From the NCBI GenBank assembly GCA_963377175.1, contig CAUJNA010001868.1, positions 736,880-800,879 of the forward strand: a stretch of DNA of 64,000 bases, in the 5' to 3' direction. This DNA is from Effrenium voratum. Its lineage: Eukaryota > Sar > Dinophyceae > Suessiales > Symbiodiniaceae. Below, one piece after another: positions 29,060 through 39,595 of this stretch. A program made the position numbers and the translations under genes. The notes under the pieces were generated by a model. The model did no database searches and was not told where the DNA came from. It worked only from the letters and a program-made list of their open reading frames with translations. The stretch's first letter is position 1, and every line of letters starts with the position of its first letter.

Positions 29060-29289
29060 TCGTATGTATGCATGCATGTACATAAGTATGTATGTATGCA
29101 TGTATGTATGTATGTATGTATGTATGTATGTATGTATGTATGTATAAGTACGTAAGTAAGTATGTATGTATGTAATGTATGTAATGTAATGTAATGTAAT
29201 GTAATGTAATGTAATGTAATGTAATGTAATGTAATGTAATGTAATGTAATGTAATGTAATGTAATGTAATGTAATGTAATGTATGTATG

Positions 29290-29320
<31 letters not shown>

Positions 29321-29680
29321 TGTATGTATGTATGTATGTATGTATGTATGTATGTATGTATGTATGTATGTATGTATGTATGTATGTATGTATGTATGTA
29401 TGTATGTATGTATGTATGTATGTATGTATGTATGTATGTATGTATGTATGTATGTATGTATGTATGTATGTATGTATGTATGTATGTATGTATGTATGTA
29501 TGTATGTATGTATGTATGTATGTATGTATGTATGTATGTATGTATGTATGTATGTATGTATGTATGTATGTATGTATGTATGTATGTATGTATGTATGTA
29601 TGTATGCATGTATGCATGTATGTATGTATGTATGCATGCATGTATGTATGTATGCATGCATTCATGCATGTATGTATGTA
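29060..29680. repeat. Long (ATGT)n microsatellite with a (TAATG)n block
   Basis: About 600 bp of ATGT tetranucleotides, interrupted at 29174-29282 by an almost perfect TAATG pentanucleotide block and ending with ATGC variants. All six frames are open as YVCM, YIHT or similar; none is a gene. Confidence 0.97.
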
Positions 29681-29793
29681 TTTCCCGCAAAAAAAACACG
29701 GTTTTTCCAGCGTTTTCGCAAAGAGGACGTCCAAAAACATTGAGTTTTTCCAGATTTTCGGCAAAAGGATGCAGGAAGCCCAAGCCAGCAAAA

Positions 29794-29862
29794 AAGCCGG
29801 CAGGGGGAATCGAGCCTGGGACCCCTGTTTTGCGACACCGGCTCCCCGAAGACTACGTTTAG
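29794..29862 (-). ncRNA. tRNA-like sequence, degenerate
   Basis: On the minus strand: GTAGTCTTCGGGGAGCC resembling a D-arm/A box, GTGTCGCAAAACAGG where an anticodon arm is expected (CGC after T), GGGGTCCC, then GGCTCGATTCC, a good B box, and a CCGGCT-AGCCGG closing pair in the wrong place for an acceptor stem. Stems mispair, so it is at best a tRNA pseudogene or the head of a tRNA-derived SINE. Confidence 0.28.
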
Positions 29863-29879
29863 TGGAACGTCATCAAATT

Positions 29880-29975
29880 GCCGCGCGGTACGTGGGGGAC
29901 CCCCCCCCCCCCAAAAAACCTACGTAATAGACGTCGGGCGGGGGGGGGTTAGGGGGGGGGTTATCCTCTATCCTC
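29880..29975. repeat. C- and G-homopolymer cluster
   Basis: C runs near 29901 and G runs near 29940-29960. Confidence 0.8.
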
Positions 29976-30187
29976 TAGTAAGTATCCGACACGCCGAGCA
30001 ATGTCGGCGGATATGGTGTCATGAAAATATTATGGGAACCCGCGAAATGTGTGGTTTCTAGTTCGTTCCCCTTAAAAAAGGCCAACAAACTCCAGAAAGA
30101 GGTGCCCGCAAGAAAGGACACCCTAATATTTGAACCGGAACCCAAGAATGTCCCAGGGCCAAAAATTCCCACAGGCTCTTTGTTCAG

Positions 30188-30439
30188 GTTCCAGGTGTGT
30201 GTGCGAGGAAGTGTATTGCACACCTCGTAAACCTTTGAACCAAAAGAGGAGCCAAAAGAGGAAAAACCAACCCAAAGAAAGCCAAACGGAAAGCCACCCT
30301 CTGAAATCTGAAAGCCAAGGTGAAGAAGCACAGTCAAGCACCACGGAGGGACTGCCAGCGCTCTTCCTCAAACGGTTCAAGGCACGGCCGGTTAAACCGC
30401 ATCGGTGTGGTGCACGTGAGAAGACCAAGGGGAAAGCAG
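30188..30439 (+). CDS. Candidate Lys-rich internal exon, 84 codons
   Basis: Acceptor CTCTTTGTTCAG and donor GAAAGCAG|GTGAGC are both good. The frame gives CVCEEVYCTPRKPLNQKRSQ, KRKNQPKESQTESHPLKSES and LFLKRFKARPVKPHRCGARE. Cys pairs at the start and a lysine/glutamine-rich middle that could act as a nuclear localisation or nucleic-acid-binding region (inference). No family recognised. Confidence 0.52.
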
Positions 30440-30879
30440 GTGAGCACTTTCCACTTGAGTTGTGGCCTGTAGCCTTGTATCTTAGGTAAACTTCTGGAAA
30501 GTGACACTTTTCCTGCTAACTAGTAAGTGTTTTGTTGCGGCGGGGGGGGGGGGGACTCAGATGTAACAAACCTATACCAACGCTGATGTTTGGGCAGGGG
30601 CCAGGCTCCGAATGAATCTGTACTCCTTTTGGTTTCTCTTACAAGCCAACCAGAAAGGGTACGCACAAAAACATACACACGATTTGTGTGTGCGCGGGGA
30701 AACACATCCCCCAGCTAGGCTCCAAGAGGGATTCAGCGCTTTCGAAGGAGGTACCTTCTTGCCCAAAAAGAATGGATGGAGAGGTAAACCTGGATGGAAA
30801 ATGCTGTCTATAGCTGAGAAAAGAAATCATCCAGAGATCTTCTAGGGGAGAGAGTGAGAGCGAGACGGAGAGAGATGGG

Positions 30880-31190
30880 ATTGTTTGTTTGTTTGTTTGT
30901 TTGTCTGTTTGTTTGTTTGGTTGTTTGTTTGTTTGTTTGGTTGTCTGGTTGTTTGTTTGTTTGTTTGTTCCCTTGCGAGTTTTGACGGACGTCGACTTGG
31001 CACAGCCAAAAGTGTTTGTATGTTTGGTTGTTTGTTTGCTTCTTTGTTTATAGTTTTCGTGTCTCGTTCTTTATTTGCTTGTATTTCTTGTGTGTTTATC
31101 TTTCTTTCCGGTTTTCTTTCCGACCTGTTTTTTGCTTGCATGCTTTTGCTTGCTTGCTTGATCTTGTTTGATCTTGCTTGCTTGCTTGAT

Positions 31191-31286
<96 letters not shown>

Positions 31287-31375
31287 ATCTTGCTTGATCT
31301 TGCTTGATCTTGTTTGATCTTGCTTGGCTTGCTTTGCTTGGTTTGCTTGGTTTGCTTGATTTACTTGTTGTTTTA
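30880..31375 (+). repeat. TTTG and TTGC tetranucleotide microsatellites
   Basis: (TTTG)n at 30884-30970, decaying, then (CTTG)n at 31141-31345 with TGATCTTG interruptions. Open frames of VCLF/ACLL or KQAS are artefacts. Confidence 0.95.
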
Positions 31376-31376
31376 T

Positions 31377-31561
31377 ATGTCCGAAAGGGACTTTGGAAAT
31401 TCGCCCGCGAGGATCCGATGCGCTTCGCACAGTTCCAGGGGGGCAACGTGCTCAGAGTTCCGAGCCGCGAGGGCCGGGGCAGGAGTCTGCCAAGCACTCT
31501 AAAGACTTGCTTGCGCTCGGGGAATGACAGTCGAGGGGAGGGCTTTTTGCCATTTGTGTGA
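31377..31561 (+). CDS. Candidate exon after the microsatellite
   Basis: Plus frame VRKGLWKFAREDPMRFAQFQ then GGNVLRVPSREGRGRSLPST...TCLRSGNDSRGEG to TGA at 31559-31561. GC-rich, charged, protein-like. TTCCAG|GGGG inside could be an acceptor. Unknown. Confidence 0.42.
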
Positions 31562-32195
31562 CTTGCTGGTGCGAAATCGGGAGGGGAATGTGAGATGGAA
31601 TGAACCCAGTTGCTTTGGTCCCCGAATAAAGGAAAACCACCAGCAAGGGATGGTTTATGAGGCTCATTCCCTCATTCCCTACTGAGCACCAGCAAGAAGA
31701 TGTTTAAATCAATAGCCTCCCTTTTTTTTCTGGGGGATCAGGGTCTGATCTACCCACATGTCAAACCCAAGTCGTGGGTGTATGTCAAGGGGGCATACCC
31801 TCAAGAATGGGCGACTCGTGGATAAGTCCGTGGCCAAGACAGAATGATCGTGACAGCCCAGGTATTAGTCGGTGCCGGGGGGTACTAATTGATGTTGTCC
31901 TTGTCTATAGTTTGTTTTTTTCCTTCGTTGGCGATGATAATGATTTGGGACCACACACCACCTGTCCCCTGTGAGAGCAGAGGATAAGCGGGTCTATGTC
32001 TGTCGTACTGGGACTCGGTGGACGATGTGCGATTTTGACAGGACTGACGTGGTTTCCGATCAAGACCGAACTAAACTTGCAGCCTTTTAGCTTTAAGGCG
32101 TCACTTTCGCGCTCACACACAGCAAATATGTTCGAACAGAGACTGGGGAGAGCTGCTTCTGACTTGGGATAGAAACTTGAAAGTTGTTGGCGGAC
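31562..32195. other. No supported gene
   Basis: No clear exon-like frame. A direct repeat GCACCAGCAAG(A) and short TGGGGGATCA (family I-like end) near 31730 are the only repeat hints. Confidence 0.35.
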
Positions 32196-32197
32196 GC

Positions 32198-32285
32198 GTA
32201 TAATATATATATATATACACACACACATACATATTACATATATACATATATCATATGTATATATATATATATATACATATATCCA
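32198..32285. repeat. AT/AC microsatellites
   Basis: (AT)n, (AC)n and TATACATAT runs. Confidence 0.9.
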
Positions 32286-32529
32286 CGTGACATGTCCGCA
32301 GGGTATCTTATTTACATCATAGCTGAGATGCAAGGTGTGGGCGAGGATGCTTTGTCAATGGCCGGTTTGCTGCAAGGGTGTGCTTCAACATGCATCCGCA
32401 CAATGGGCTTCGGTCTCCCTTTGGTTTCACTTTAAACCGATCGTGAAGAATGAGGGCCAGTCCAAACACAAGTCGCCGCCCTTTCGATTCACGTGAGCAA
32501 CCGACCACTTCTTCGACCCTTGAGTACTG

Positions 32530-33000
32530 AAAGGGTCAGAATACGATAGAAAGTTGAGATTTCGATGCAAACGAGATAGTGCCCCCCCTCCCCCAAGTTT
32601 CACGAGATCAGAACGAGATAGTCTTGTAGAAATCCATGCGAAACGAGACAACAACGAGATCAAGACTTGGTCGCCACCGTGACGTGCAGCCGGCTTCGGG
32701 GTGTGCAAAATGAAGCAATTCCACTCGAGTCCAAGTCCAAAACGAGTCCACGATGGCTTTGCAAAGTGAGCCGTTAGGCGATGTCCCAGCTGCCAAACCG
32801 CGCGCTTCGCACTTGCTGAAAAGTTGGTCGATGTTCGAGCTGGAGCTGGCAAAAAAGCCTCGCGTACTACGCTTGCACTGAAAAAGGTGCGAGCTTCAAA
32901 GTGCAAAAACCGCAAAACACTGACAAACGAGATGGTCCTGCTCTTTTGTTGGTTGTAAAACGAGTCCAAACAAGTCCAAGCGAGATCAAACCAGTTTTGA
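32530..33000 (+). repeat. Dispersed ACGAGAT / ACGAGTCC motif cluster
   Basis: AACGAGAT or ACGAGATC and ACGAGTCCA occur about ten times in under 500 bp at irregular spacing, with related TTGAGATTTCG. A degenerate short-motif repeat; open minus frames follow it. Confidence 0.55.
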
Positions 33001-33051
33001 CATTGAGGACAAGGACAATGTGGCTTTGGGTATAATTCTTTACCAGGTTGG

Positions 33052-33333
33052 ATGTTGGCTCGTTCGCAGGCAAGCGATCTATTTGAAGGGGTTGCCTTTG
33101 ATCAGCACGGTCTTGCAAGTTTTGGCGGGCAAGATGTTGCGCCAGTGGGCAGGGGCAACGCAAAGTCTTGGAGCTGTGGTTCTTTTCTGCTGAAAGCCGG
33201 CCTGTGTTTTTTGAAGACGACCGTTTTTGGTGGCACCTACCTTAAAATCCTGATTTTGTGGGGCCGTTTTTTGCGAGCCCCTTTCTTTTGGCAAAGGATC
33301 CCGATGGCAGATTCAGCTCGCCTCTTAGTATAG
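33052..33333 (+). CDS. Exon-like region, frame uncertain
   Basis: After GCTCGTTCGCAG, two plus frames are open. One gives ASDLFEGVAFDQHGLASFGG..., the other AIYLKGLPLISTVLQVLAGK then MLRQWAGATQSLGAV. Only one, if any, can be real. Confidence 0.25.
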   Translation: MLARSQASDLFEGVAFDQHGLASFGGQDVAPVGRGNAKSWSCGSFLLKAGLCFLKTTVFGGTYLKILILWGRFLRAPFFWQRIPMADSARLLV

Positions 33334-33519
33334 TTTGTTTTTTGTTTTTTTGTGTCGGGTTTGAAGGGTGACTTTTGTTTTAATAAAATGTTTTCCAGGG
33401 GGGTAAGCAAATGGCATTTTGGGAGCCAAGGCGTGATTCATGGGTGCACAAAGCAGTTCGATTCGGACGAGCGGGGGAACTCAGATCTGGGACCGTGTTT
33501 GTGCACACGAGTGTGCTCG

Positions 33520-33575
33520 CGTCTGTGTGTGTCTTGCGTTTTGGTTGTGTGTGCGTGTGTCTGCGTGTGTGCGCG
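33520..33575 (+). repeat. GT/GTGC microsatellite
   Basis: GTGTGTCTGCGTGTGTGCGC-like run. A smaller one is at 33869-33888. Confidence 0.85.
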
Positions 33576-34184
33576 TGCGGTTCATGTTCATTGATCTATG
33601 TGCTAGTACGTGCTACTAGAAAAATAGGAACGCATTTGTTGGCAACCTGCACTGGGTGCATTGGGGGGCGGGGGGCTTCTTGTAAGATGAGGAACTCTCA
33701 GGGGTTTGTTTGAAGCTAGAAGGAACCACACCCAATCGAGTCAACAGACGAGGCGTGTTTACATATTATTCCATTAAAAAGCGGGCGAACATATTATTCC
33801 ATCCTTTGCACAAGCAGACCCCCGTCCTAGCTTCCGCGTGGCCCCCGTGCGATTCAGTCATTGTTTCGTGTGTGTGTGTGTGTGCGCGTTAGGTGTTTGC
33901 ATCCTCATGTAAAACAAAAAAAGCAGATGGTTGAGATGACATGGTCCAGTCCGCATGCTCCTCATCCTTGATCAGGATGGTCAAGTAGGGTGTCACAGCC
34001 ATCCTTGGCAAGAAGGAGCCCGAGTGGAGCCTTCTTTGTTGCGAATGGCTGCTCCAAGGCAATCCTTAGTTCTTACCTTGTATTGCTTGTAAGATCTTGT
34101 CAGGGGTCCCACTTGTCGCAGTTTCTGCTCCGACTTCCGACTTGTCGCACTGGCGGTTCCCCCCGGCCATTTTGGGGTTGGATT

Positions 34185-34305
34185 GGGGTTGGGGGGGTTT
34201 TCTGGATTTGCCAAGGCGCTCCTGGGTTTTCTGGGTTTTCTGGGTTTTCTGGATGGGGTTTTCTGGATTGGGGTTGGGGGTTTGGGGTTTGGGGTAGGGG
34301 GTGGC
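34185..34305 (+). repeat. Minisatellite of TTTTCTGGG and GGGGTTTGGGG units
   Basis: GGGTTTTCTGGGTTTTCTGG with G-rich TTGGGGTTGGGGGTTTGGGG runs. Potential G-quadruplex. Not the canonical TTTAGGG telomere repeat. Confidence 0.85.
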
Positions 34306-34469
34306 TTGCTGGGCTTCCTATGGACAGCCCTTCGAAGGAGTCAGCCCTGAAGGCCCGGAGGGGCAGTGGGGACTGAGCGCATCGGATGGTTGTGCTTTTT
34401 TCTTTCTCTAAAGTTTTGTTGTTTGTTCATGTTCCTTTGTTTTTTTCTTTCGCTTGTTCGGATTCCCAG

Positions 34470-34587
34470 GGTCGGGCTTCCAACCCTGGAAGTTGAAAGC
34501 CGCTCGCGCGCGAGGTGCAACTGCCCCTCGGGCCATGAGGAGCTGGGCTGCCAAGATGCCGCCGACCCAGCCAGCCAGGGGCCCCAG
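34470..34587 (+). CDS. Candidate internal exon with good splice sites
   Basis: Long pyrimidine tract and GGATTCCCAG acceptor, CCCCAG|GTATGT donor. Of the three frames one has an early stop; the preferred one reads VGLPTLEVESRSRARCNCPS then GHEELGCQDAADPASQGPQ. Another plus frame and a long minus frame are also open. Unknown. Confidence 0.48.
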
Positions 34588-35004
34588 GTATGTCCGAGCC
34601 CAGCGGGGGCGGTTGACGTTACGTGGCGGCTCCCCCTTTTTCGGCCACCAAAAGAGCGACAAAGCGAGCGGCGGGTGAGGTTGGCTTGGACTTGGCGCCT
34701 TTTTTCTTTTCGCACGCTCCGAAAGCGGCAGTTTCAGTTGCAAGCCGCCAGTGAATTGCAACTGTTCGAGGGGAGAATCCGGTATTTCAGACAATCGCGC
34801 CTTCCCCAAAGTTAAAGGATTCGCTGAGACCAAGTCGAGAAGGCTTGATCCCTTACCCCCCACCATACCAAAAAATGCGCGGCTTTGTGCCGTTTTTACC
34901 ATAGGTTTTAGGTTCTGGAGGGGCACACATGGCAGTCCAAGTGTCTCATTGGTTGCCAAGTTCTGCCCTCGCGAAACATCGTCAACTTTATACATGGGCG
35001 TCTA

Positions 35005-35095
35005 TTTTGGAAGCTACCCTTTTTGGGGTTGGTCTAAAGGGAATCCAAAACGACAACCACCAGTTTTGGGTTCCCCCAATTTTGAGACATGTCAG
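35005..35095 (+). repeat. Family O repeat copy
   Basis: AAGCTACCCTTTTTGGGGTT, then GTCTAAAGGGAATCCAAAAC, matching the O units at 35922 and 60888. Confidence 0.65.
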
Positions 35096-35317
35096 GGCAT
35101 TCGTCCAAGCACAATCCCAATTTTTGTTTGAACAAAGCTACTACAAGGGATCCTTAGGACACCCTCATATCAGCGTGTTTTCCCCTAAAGTTGTTTGTTT
35201 CTTGGGGGGGGGGAGCCTCATCTTCAGAGCGATAGGTTTTGTTTTGGTAACCCTTGGACTGTCATGGAAATGCCTAGTCTCACATAGTCTGACACATGTC
35301 TGAGTGCTCTGCGGTTT

Positions 35318-35491
35318 GATGTTTGATTCCCCATTCTTTTCAGCCATCGTTCTTTTCAAAAACCGATCGCCATTTCCCACCGGGTTTTTTGGCGGAAAGA
35401 CTTTTTTCAACAACCAGCTGTTTCCCCAGGTTTTTTGGAGGTTTTCTAGAAAGAAGGATCCTGGGTTTAGAATGGGTAAGTTACCCTCTAG
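35318..35491 (+). repeat. Family B TIR element, enlarged copy
   Basis: CCCCATTCTTTTCAGCCATC, internal duplication of the CAA(C/A)CCGAT...ACCGGGTTTTTTGGCGG part, GGAGGTTTTCTAGAAAG and GTTACCCTCTAGAA right end. The left TIR is partly lost. Confidence 0.75.
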
Positions 35492-35648
35492 AAGTGCACT
35501 ACTTTAAGCTAGGCTCAAGTTTGGTGACTTCAAATGGGCGGAGGGCTGGGTGGCTATCCCCATGAGGTTCTGATGCGACAAGCGTGGCCAGAAAGCCCTC
35601 ACTCATATGAGTTGCCCTGTCAATAGTCAAGGTCGACTGACTGCAATG

Positions 35649-35764
35649 CTAGGTCCCCCAGCTAGGTGACCTTTCTCACCCCTTTTTTGGTTGCGAGGGT
35701 TCCCCTAAAATGGAAGACAGAAAAAAGGGTACCCTTATTCTAGCCTCTCTACTGGAGGACCTAG
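35649..35764 (+). mobile_element. Family A TIR element with AAT target duplication
   Basis: CTAGGTCCCCCAGCTAGG to CTACTGGAGGACCTAG. AAT at 35645-35647 and 35765-35767. Plus orientation. Confidence 0.92.
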
Positions 35765-35921
35765 AATGGGTACGCAGCAGTGTAAATGTGTATCTCTTCC
35801 AGCGTTGCCCCACAAGCCAGATTCCGACAAGTGTTCGATGGATATGGACACCATCGTCAAGGTGCGTCATCTTGCAACACAAAGTCGCAACCATGAAGCT
35901 AGATACCTGCGTGTTTTTTTT

Positions 35922-35990
35922 TGAGGGTACCCTTTTTGGGTTGGTCTTAAAGGGAAGCCAAAAGGATATCTTCTTTTTTTTGGGGGGGGT
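35922..35990 (+). repeat. Family O repeat copy
   Basis: GAGGGTACCCTTTTTGGGTT, then CTTAAAGGGAAGCCAAAAGG. Confidence 0.7.
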
Positions 35991-36018
35991 AGCCCCGTTT
36001 TTCAACTTGTGCCACTTA

Positions 36019-36190
36019 CTCAGTTGTTCAGTGGCACCAATTATTTTTCCAACTTTTTTGGTTGCCCCACGAAAAGTGGTCCAAGCCCCAAAAAGGGTTC
36101 CAATTATTTGTTTTCCCAGGGTCACTGAACAACTGAGCTTAGCAACAAGCAAAACTGACCAACTGCGACATCGCAGGCTTTGAGCTGAAG
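36019..36190 (+). repeat. Family D TIR element plus duplicated flank
   Basis: CTCAGTTGTTCAGTG to CACTGAACAACTGAG (to 36137), then AGCAACAAGCAAAACTGACC...TTTGAGCTGAAG, the same flank as at 17889-17940. Confidence 0.85.
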
Positions 36191-37122
36191 TGCAGCAACG
36201 TCCTGAACACGCAGAGCCTTGGCTGTGAAGGGATTGTCTCAAACCCTGAAGGGACAAGTGGTTTTTTTGGCATTGGACGATATAAGTGTGTTGATTATAT
36301 ATGTATATTATATACTTATACATAATTATGCATACTACATTATATAAATATGGCCTACCTAAAAGCTGCGGGTGTCTTCTTGGAGGTATGCCAACCTGGT
36401 CCGCGCAAACCGGGTCCCTGTTGGGTGTTAAGGGAAGCCAACATAGACCCTGTTGTAGGCCCGAATTGGGGAATGGACGTTTTAAAGAGGAAGCCATTTT
36501 CAGGGCATCTCGAAATGACTTGTGAGAGGTGGAACTCCAAAAACAACGCCACGTTGACAATTGGGTAAGAAGAATGTCTTAAGCAGCCAGCTTAGATGGA
36601 CCTGGAAAGCTTTTGGCACATGATTTGAGGGGTTATCAAAAAACGCCAAATGGGCTTGTTTCCCTTGAATCAAACGGGAAGCATCACCTGGCAGACCTTT
36701 ATCAAATGGCACCACCAAGCGAATTGAGCACCAACGTATAAGGATACGGGACATCAACAGGGCGGTCAAACTCGACACAGGAACGCCTTCCATTGGCAAA
36801 GAGCGGACATCCCAAAATGTATTTCTGATGTCAGGATTCATCCCACACTCGCTGTTCAATCCTTCGCCATTGTTCTGGGCAGACGCGGCTCCGAAAGCGC
36901 ACCCAAGCTTACACCGTTTATGTTATATGTGTTGAATTGTAAACGCTTCGCGTTGCCCGCCTCGGCCCAGCCTAGTTTGAGGGAAGGGTCAGGAACACCG
37001 AAATCCAGTGTTGGGAAGGTCCGAATCCTACTGAAAGCTTGTGACCGCACCAGTTCGCCCGTGCTAGTTCGATGTTCGGAAGCCGTCCTGCTCGGAAGGT
37101 TTGAAATCCAAAACCAAGACTA

Positions 37123-37235
37123 TCTCAGCTGCTCAGTGCCCTTGGAAAAAAAAGGACCTCTTTCTGGGGATGAGCATTTTTAGTGGGGCTTGGCCTCCAT
37201 AAAAAGGGGAACAATAATTGGTGTCACTGAACAAC
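37123..37235 (-). repeat. Family D TIR element, inverted copy
   Basis: CTCAGCTGCTCAGTG...GTGTCACTGAACAACC with the interior (TTTAGTGGGGCTTGG) reversed relative to other D copies. Confidence 0.7.
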
Positions 37236-37349
37236 CAAGACCAACTTTGGGTGTTTGGGCACCTCCATTTCACGTGGCTGGCGGCTTGCCATGACATACA
37301 TTTCTTGCTCGGTTGCTCAGCCCAAGACAGGTACATGGTGGGAATACAA

Positions 37350-37445
37350 ACCTCCATTTGCTTAAGTACCCCGGAAAAATATCCTCAATAGTGATAGTTT
37401 CCCTGTAAAACCAACAGGGGGACATAAAGAATATTCATTTCAGCA
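37350..37445. repeat. Family E-related element, rearranged
   Basis: CCTCCATTTGCTTAAG left end followed by the family interior in reverse (AAAACCAACAGGGGGACATA). Confidence 0.6.
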
Positions 37446-37599
37446 AGGATTCATCTAAACACACATCCTTCGGTCCTTCAGGATGAGAACCGCAACAAAA
37501 AACCTACCGTGTGAATTCACCTAGCAGCTTTGCAGTTGGTAGCTGGTGGTCATTTGGCTTCTACTTACATGTTCCTTCAAACAGCTGTGGGCTGGGGGC

Positions 37600-38010
37600 C
37601 GAAGCGAAGGGGAGCTGGGGTAGGCCGTGCTTGAGTGGGTTGCTTGCTCAGACTAGGGCTGGCCAGCTTGGGCTGCGCTGCTTGGGCAGCCGGAGTGAAG
37701 GGCTGGGGCACGTTGGGCCAATTGATGCCATGCGCCGAACCAGGCTGCTGGTTGGGGAAGGCCTGCGCCTGGGGCCTGGGCAGGGCGGGCTGGGCTGGGC
37801 CTTGCTAGGGCGGGTGGCTGGTTGGGCTGGCCTGAAGCCAGTTTTGGGTGGGCTGGGCTGTGGCTTGCTCGCGCGGGTTGCTGGTTGGGCTGGGCCTGAA
37901 GCTGGCTCCAGACAAGTCAGACAAGCCGGCCTCGCCTGGTTGGGCTGGGCCACAGGCTAGTCTCAGACACATCAGATAAGCCTGCGCTGGGCCTGAAGCT
38001 CGTCTCGGGC
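37600..38010 (+). repeat. GGGCTGGGC-type minisatellite
   Basis: Irregular copies of GGTTGGGCTGGGCCTGAAGC. Gly/Leu/Ala-rich frames on both strands come from the repeat. Confidence 0.75.
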
Positions 38011-38119
38011 AGCTTGGGGGGGGGGGCGGGCCGGCAAAATTTTGGGAGGGGTTGGAAAAGCGAAGATTCTCTTTGGAGAAGAGATCTGAGCGCCCTTGGC
38101 CCCTTTGGGGCCGAGGCGA

Positions 38120-38515
38120 ATTTCCATATTTATATATACATACATATTTAGTGATATATGTGTATCATGGGTGGGTATGCACAAATGCATCTAGTTATTT
38201 TTGTTTGGCCTCTATGTGTATATATATATATACACAATTTTGTGTATATGGTTTGTTATATATATATATATATATGTATATACAAGTATATATGTGCCTA
38301 ATATGTAGCCTTTGCCTTTGCGATAGCGCGCAGTGTCTGTCCGACGCGTGTCTGTCCGACGCGTGTCTGTCCGACGCAGCGATTTCTTGGAGCAAAAACG
38401 AAAGAAGGAGAAGGCCTCAAACACAAACAAGTCAGCCTTCATTGTGTTATATATATATATGTATGTATATGTAGCCTTCATTGGATTTATAAATATATAG
38501 ATATACACCTTTGGC
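38120..38515. repeat. AT microsatellites around three 15-bp units
   Basis: Several (TA)n runs. At 38334-38378 TGTCTGTCCGACGCG occurs three times in tandem. Confidence 0.85.
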
Positions 38516-38596
38516 TTGTTTTTCTAATATATGTGGTGTTGTATGCATATGTGGCGCTCATGTCTTGCGCCTTGCCCTCGTTGGATTTGTTCGGCA

Positions 38597-38695
38597 GTCG
38601 ATCCCGGGCCCAGGATCCCGGCCGCCGGGGTGCTGGACTTCTTCAAGCCCGGGGCTCCATGGAAGCGCCCGGTTTTGGGGCGGTTTGCGCGTCCG
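38597..38695 (+). CDS. Candidate short internal exon
   Basis: From TGTTCGGCAG to CGTCCG|GTGCGTCC. The plus frame gives DPGPRIPAAGVLDFFKPGAP then WKRPVLGRFARP. GC-rich and bounded by AT microsatellites on the left and homopolymer-rich inverted repeats on the right. Unknown. Confidence 0.45.
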
Positions 38696-38699
38696 GTGC

Positions 38700-38935
38700 G
38701 TCCATTTTTTTTGGGGGGGCGTCCCTTTTGAAAGCCCCCGAAAAAACAGGGCGCCTTCCCAAAACAGAGTGGTTTTTGGGGTTGGACCCCCCAAAATGCC
38801 GCTTGTTTCCTCTTGATTGGTGTTCCTTGAAAGCCACCAAAAAAACGACCCAATTCAAGAAGGTGATCCTTTCCTTTTTGTTTGGTTTCCGATTGAAACC
38901 CTAAAAAGATTCGGTCCTCCAAAAAAGACACGGCC
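38700..38935. repeat. Homopolymer-rich inverted-repeat region
   Basis: CGTCCCTTTTGAAAGCCCCC, GGGGTTGGACCCCCC and paired T/A runs suggest decayed TIR elements. No coding support. Confidence 0.4.
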
Positions 38936-39461
38936 AACTTAGTCCGAAGGAATGGGGACAGCAGGAATCAGCGACATGCTTCGGAGTCGCTCAAGTTGAG
39001 TAGTTGATTTTGTTTGGTCCCAGTGTGGAAAAAGAGGTAGAAAAGTACTGGTTTAGAATTGGTTTAGACTTGGCATATTCTATATTAAGGATGAACTGAC
39101 GACTACACATCTGACTCTCTTCTGATCATGGCTTAGTTTGGTAATAAAGTCTGCCACAACCAAATTGTACATATTCAACGCCTTACATTTGGCGTCCTTC
39201 AGTTTGCCCTTCACAAGCCCAAGAGAGTAGCTGGCTCAAACGACACCCATGTCTCAGTTGTTCAGTGGAGTCCACCCTCCAAATCTCTTTCTTTGTGAGT
39301 TCGGGAACTGGCAGAATGTGTGCCTTGGATACTCTCAGCGAATCCCCCAACGGTTCATTCCCAACACCCGGACTCGTTGTCATTCCCTACAGAAGCAAGT
39401 TGAAGGTTTCGGTTCAACAAGAGGTTCACTCGAACTGGACCCCGAAGGTGCTTTCGTACTC
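38936..39461. other. No supported gene
   Basis: Contains only a family D left end (CTCAGTTGTTCAGTGGAG at 39252). Confidence 0.4.
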
Positions 39462-39595
39462 AGGGCTCCTTAAAAGATCTCCGTTTTGCCACCATTTGAC
39501 ACAGTTGCCTTTTTCAACACTGAAATAAAGTTGGAAACCACCATTTTTTACAAGTTGCAACGTTCAGGTGTATAATGCATCCGGATCCCTGCGAC
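39462..39595 (+). repeat. Family P dispersed repeat, copy 2
   Basis: CAGGGCTCCTTAAAAGATC...TTACAAGTTGCAACGTTCAG then GTGTATAATGCATCCGGATC. Confidence 0.7.

Noticed and set aside
28860..29927. Open frames of 190-307 codons on both strands (YIHT, YVCM repeats)
   Set aside because: They are translations of the ATGT/TAATG microsatellite; every frame is open, so openness carries no information.
30842..31497. Long VCLF/ACLL and KQAS frames
   Set aside because: TTTG and CTTG tetranucleotide repeats.
34185..34305. Telomere repeat
   Set aside because: Units are TTTTCTGGG and GGGGTTT, irregular, not TTTAGGG; internal position.
35676..36560. 294-codon minus ORF
   Set aside because: Crosses family A, O and D elements and an AT microsatellite.
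37511..37960. 149-codon Gly/Leu-rich plus ORF
   Set aside because: Translation of the GGGCTGGGC minisatellite.
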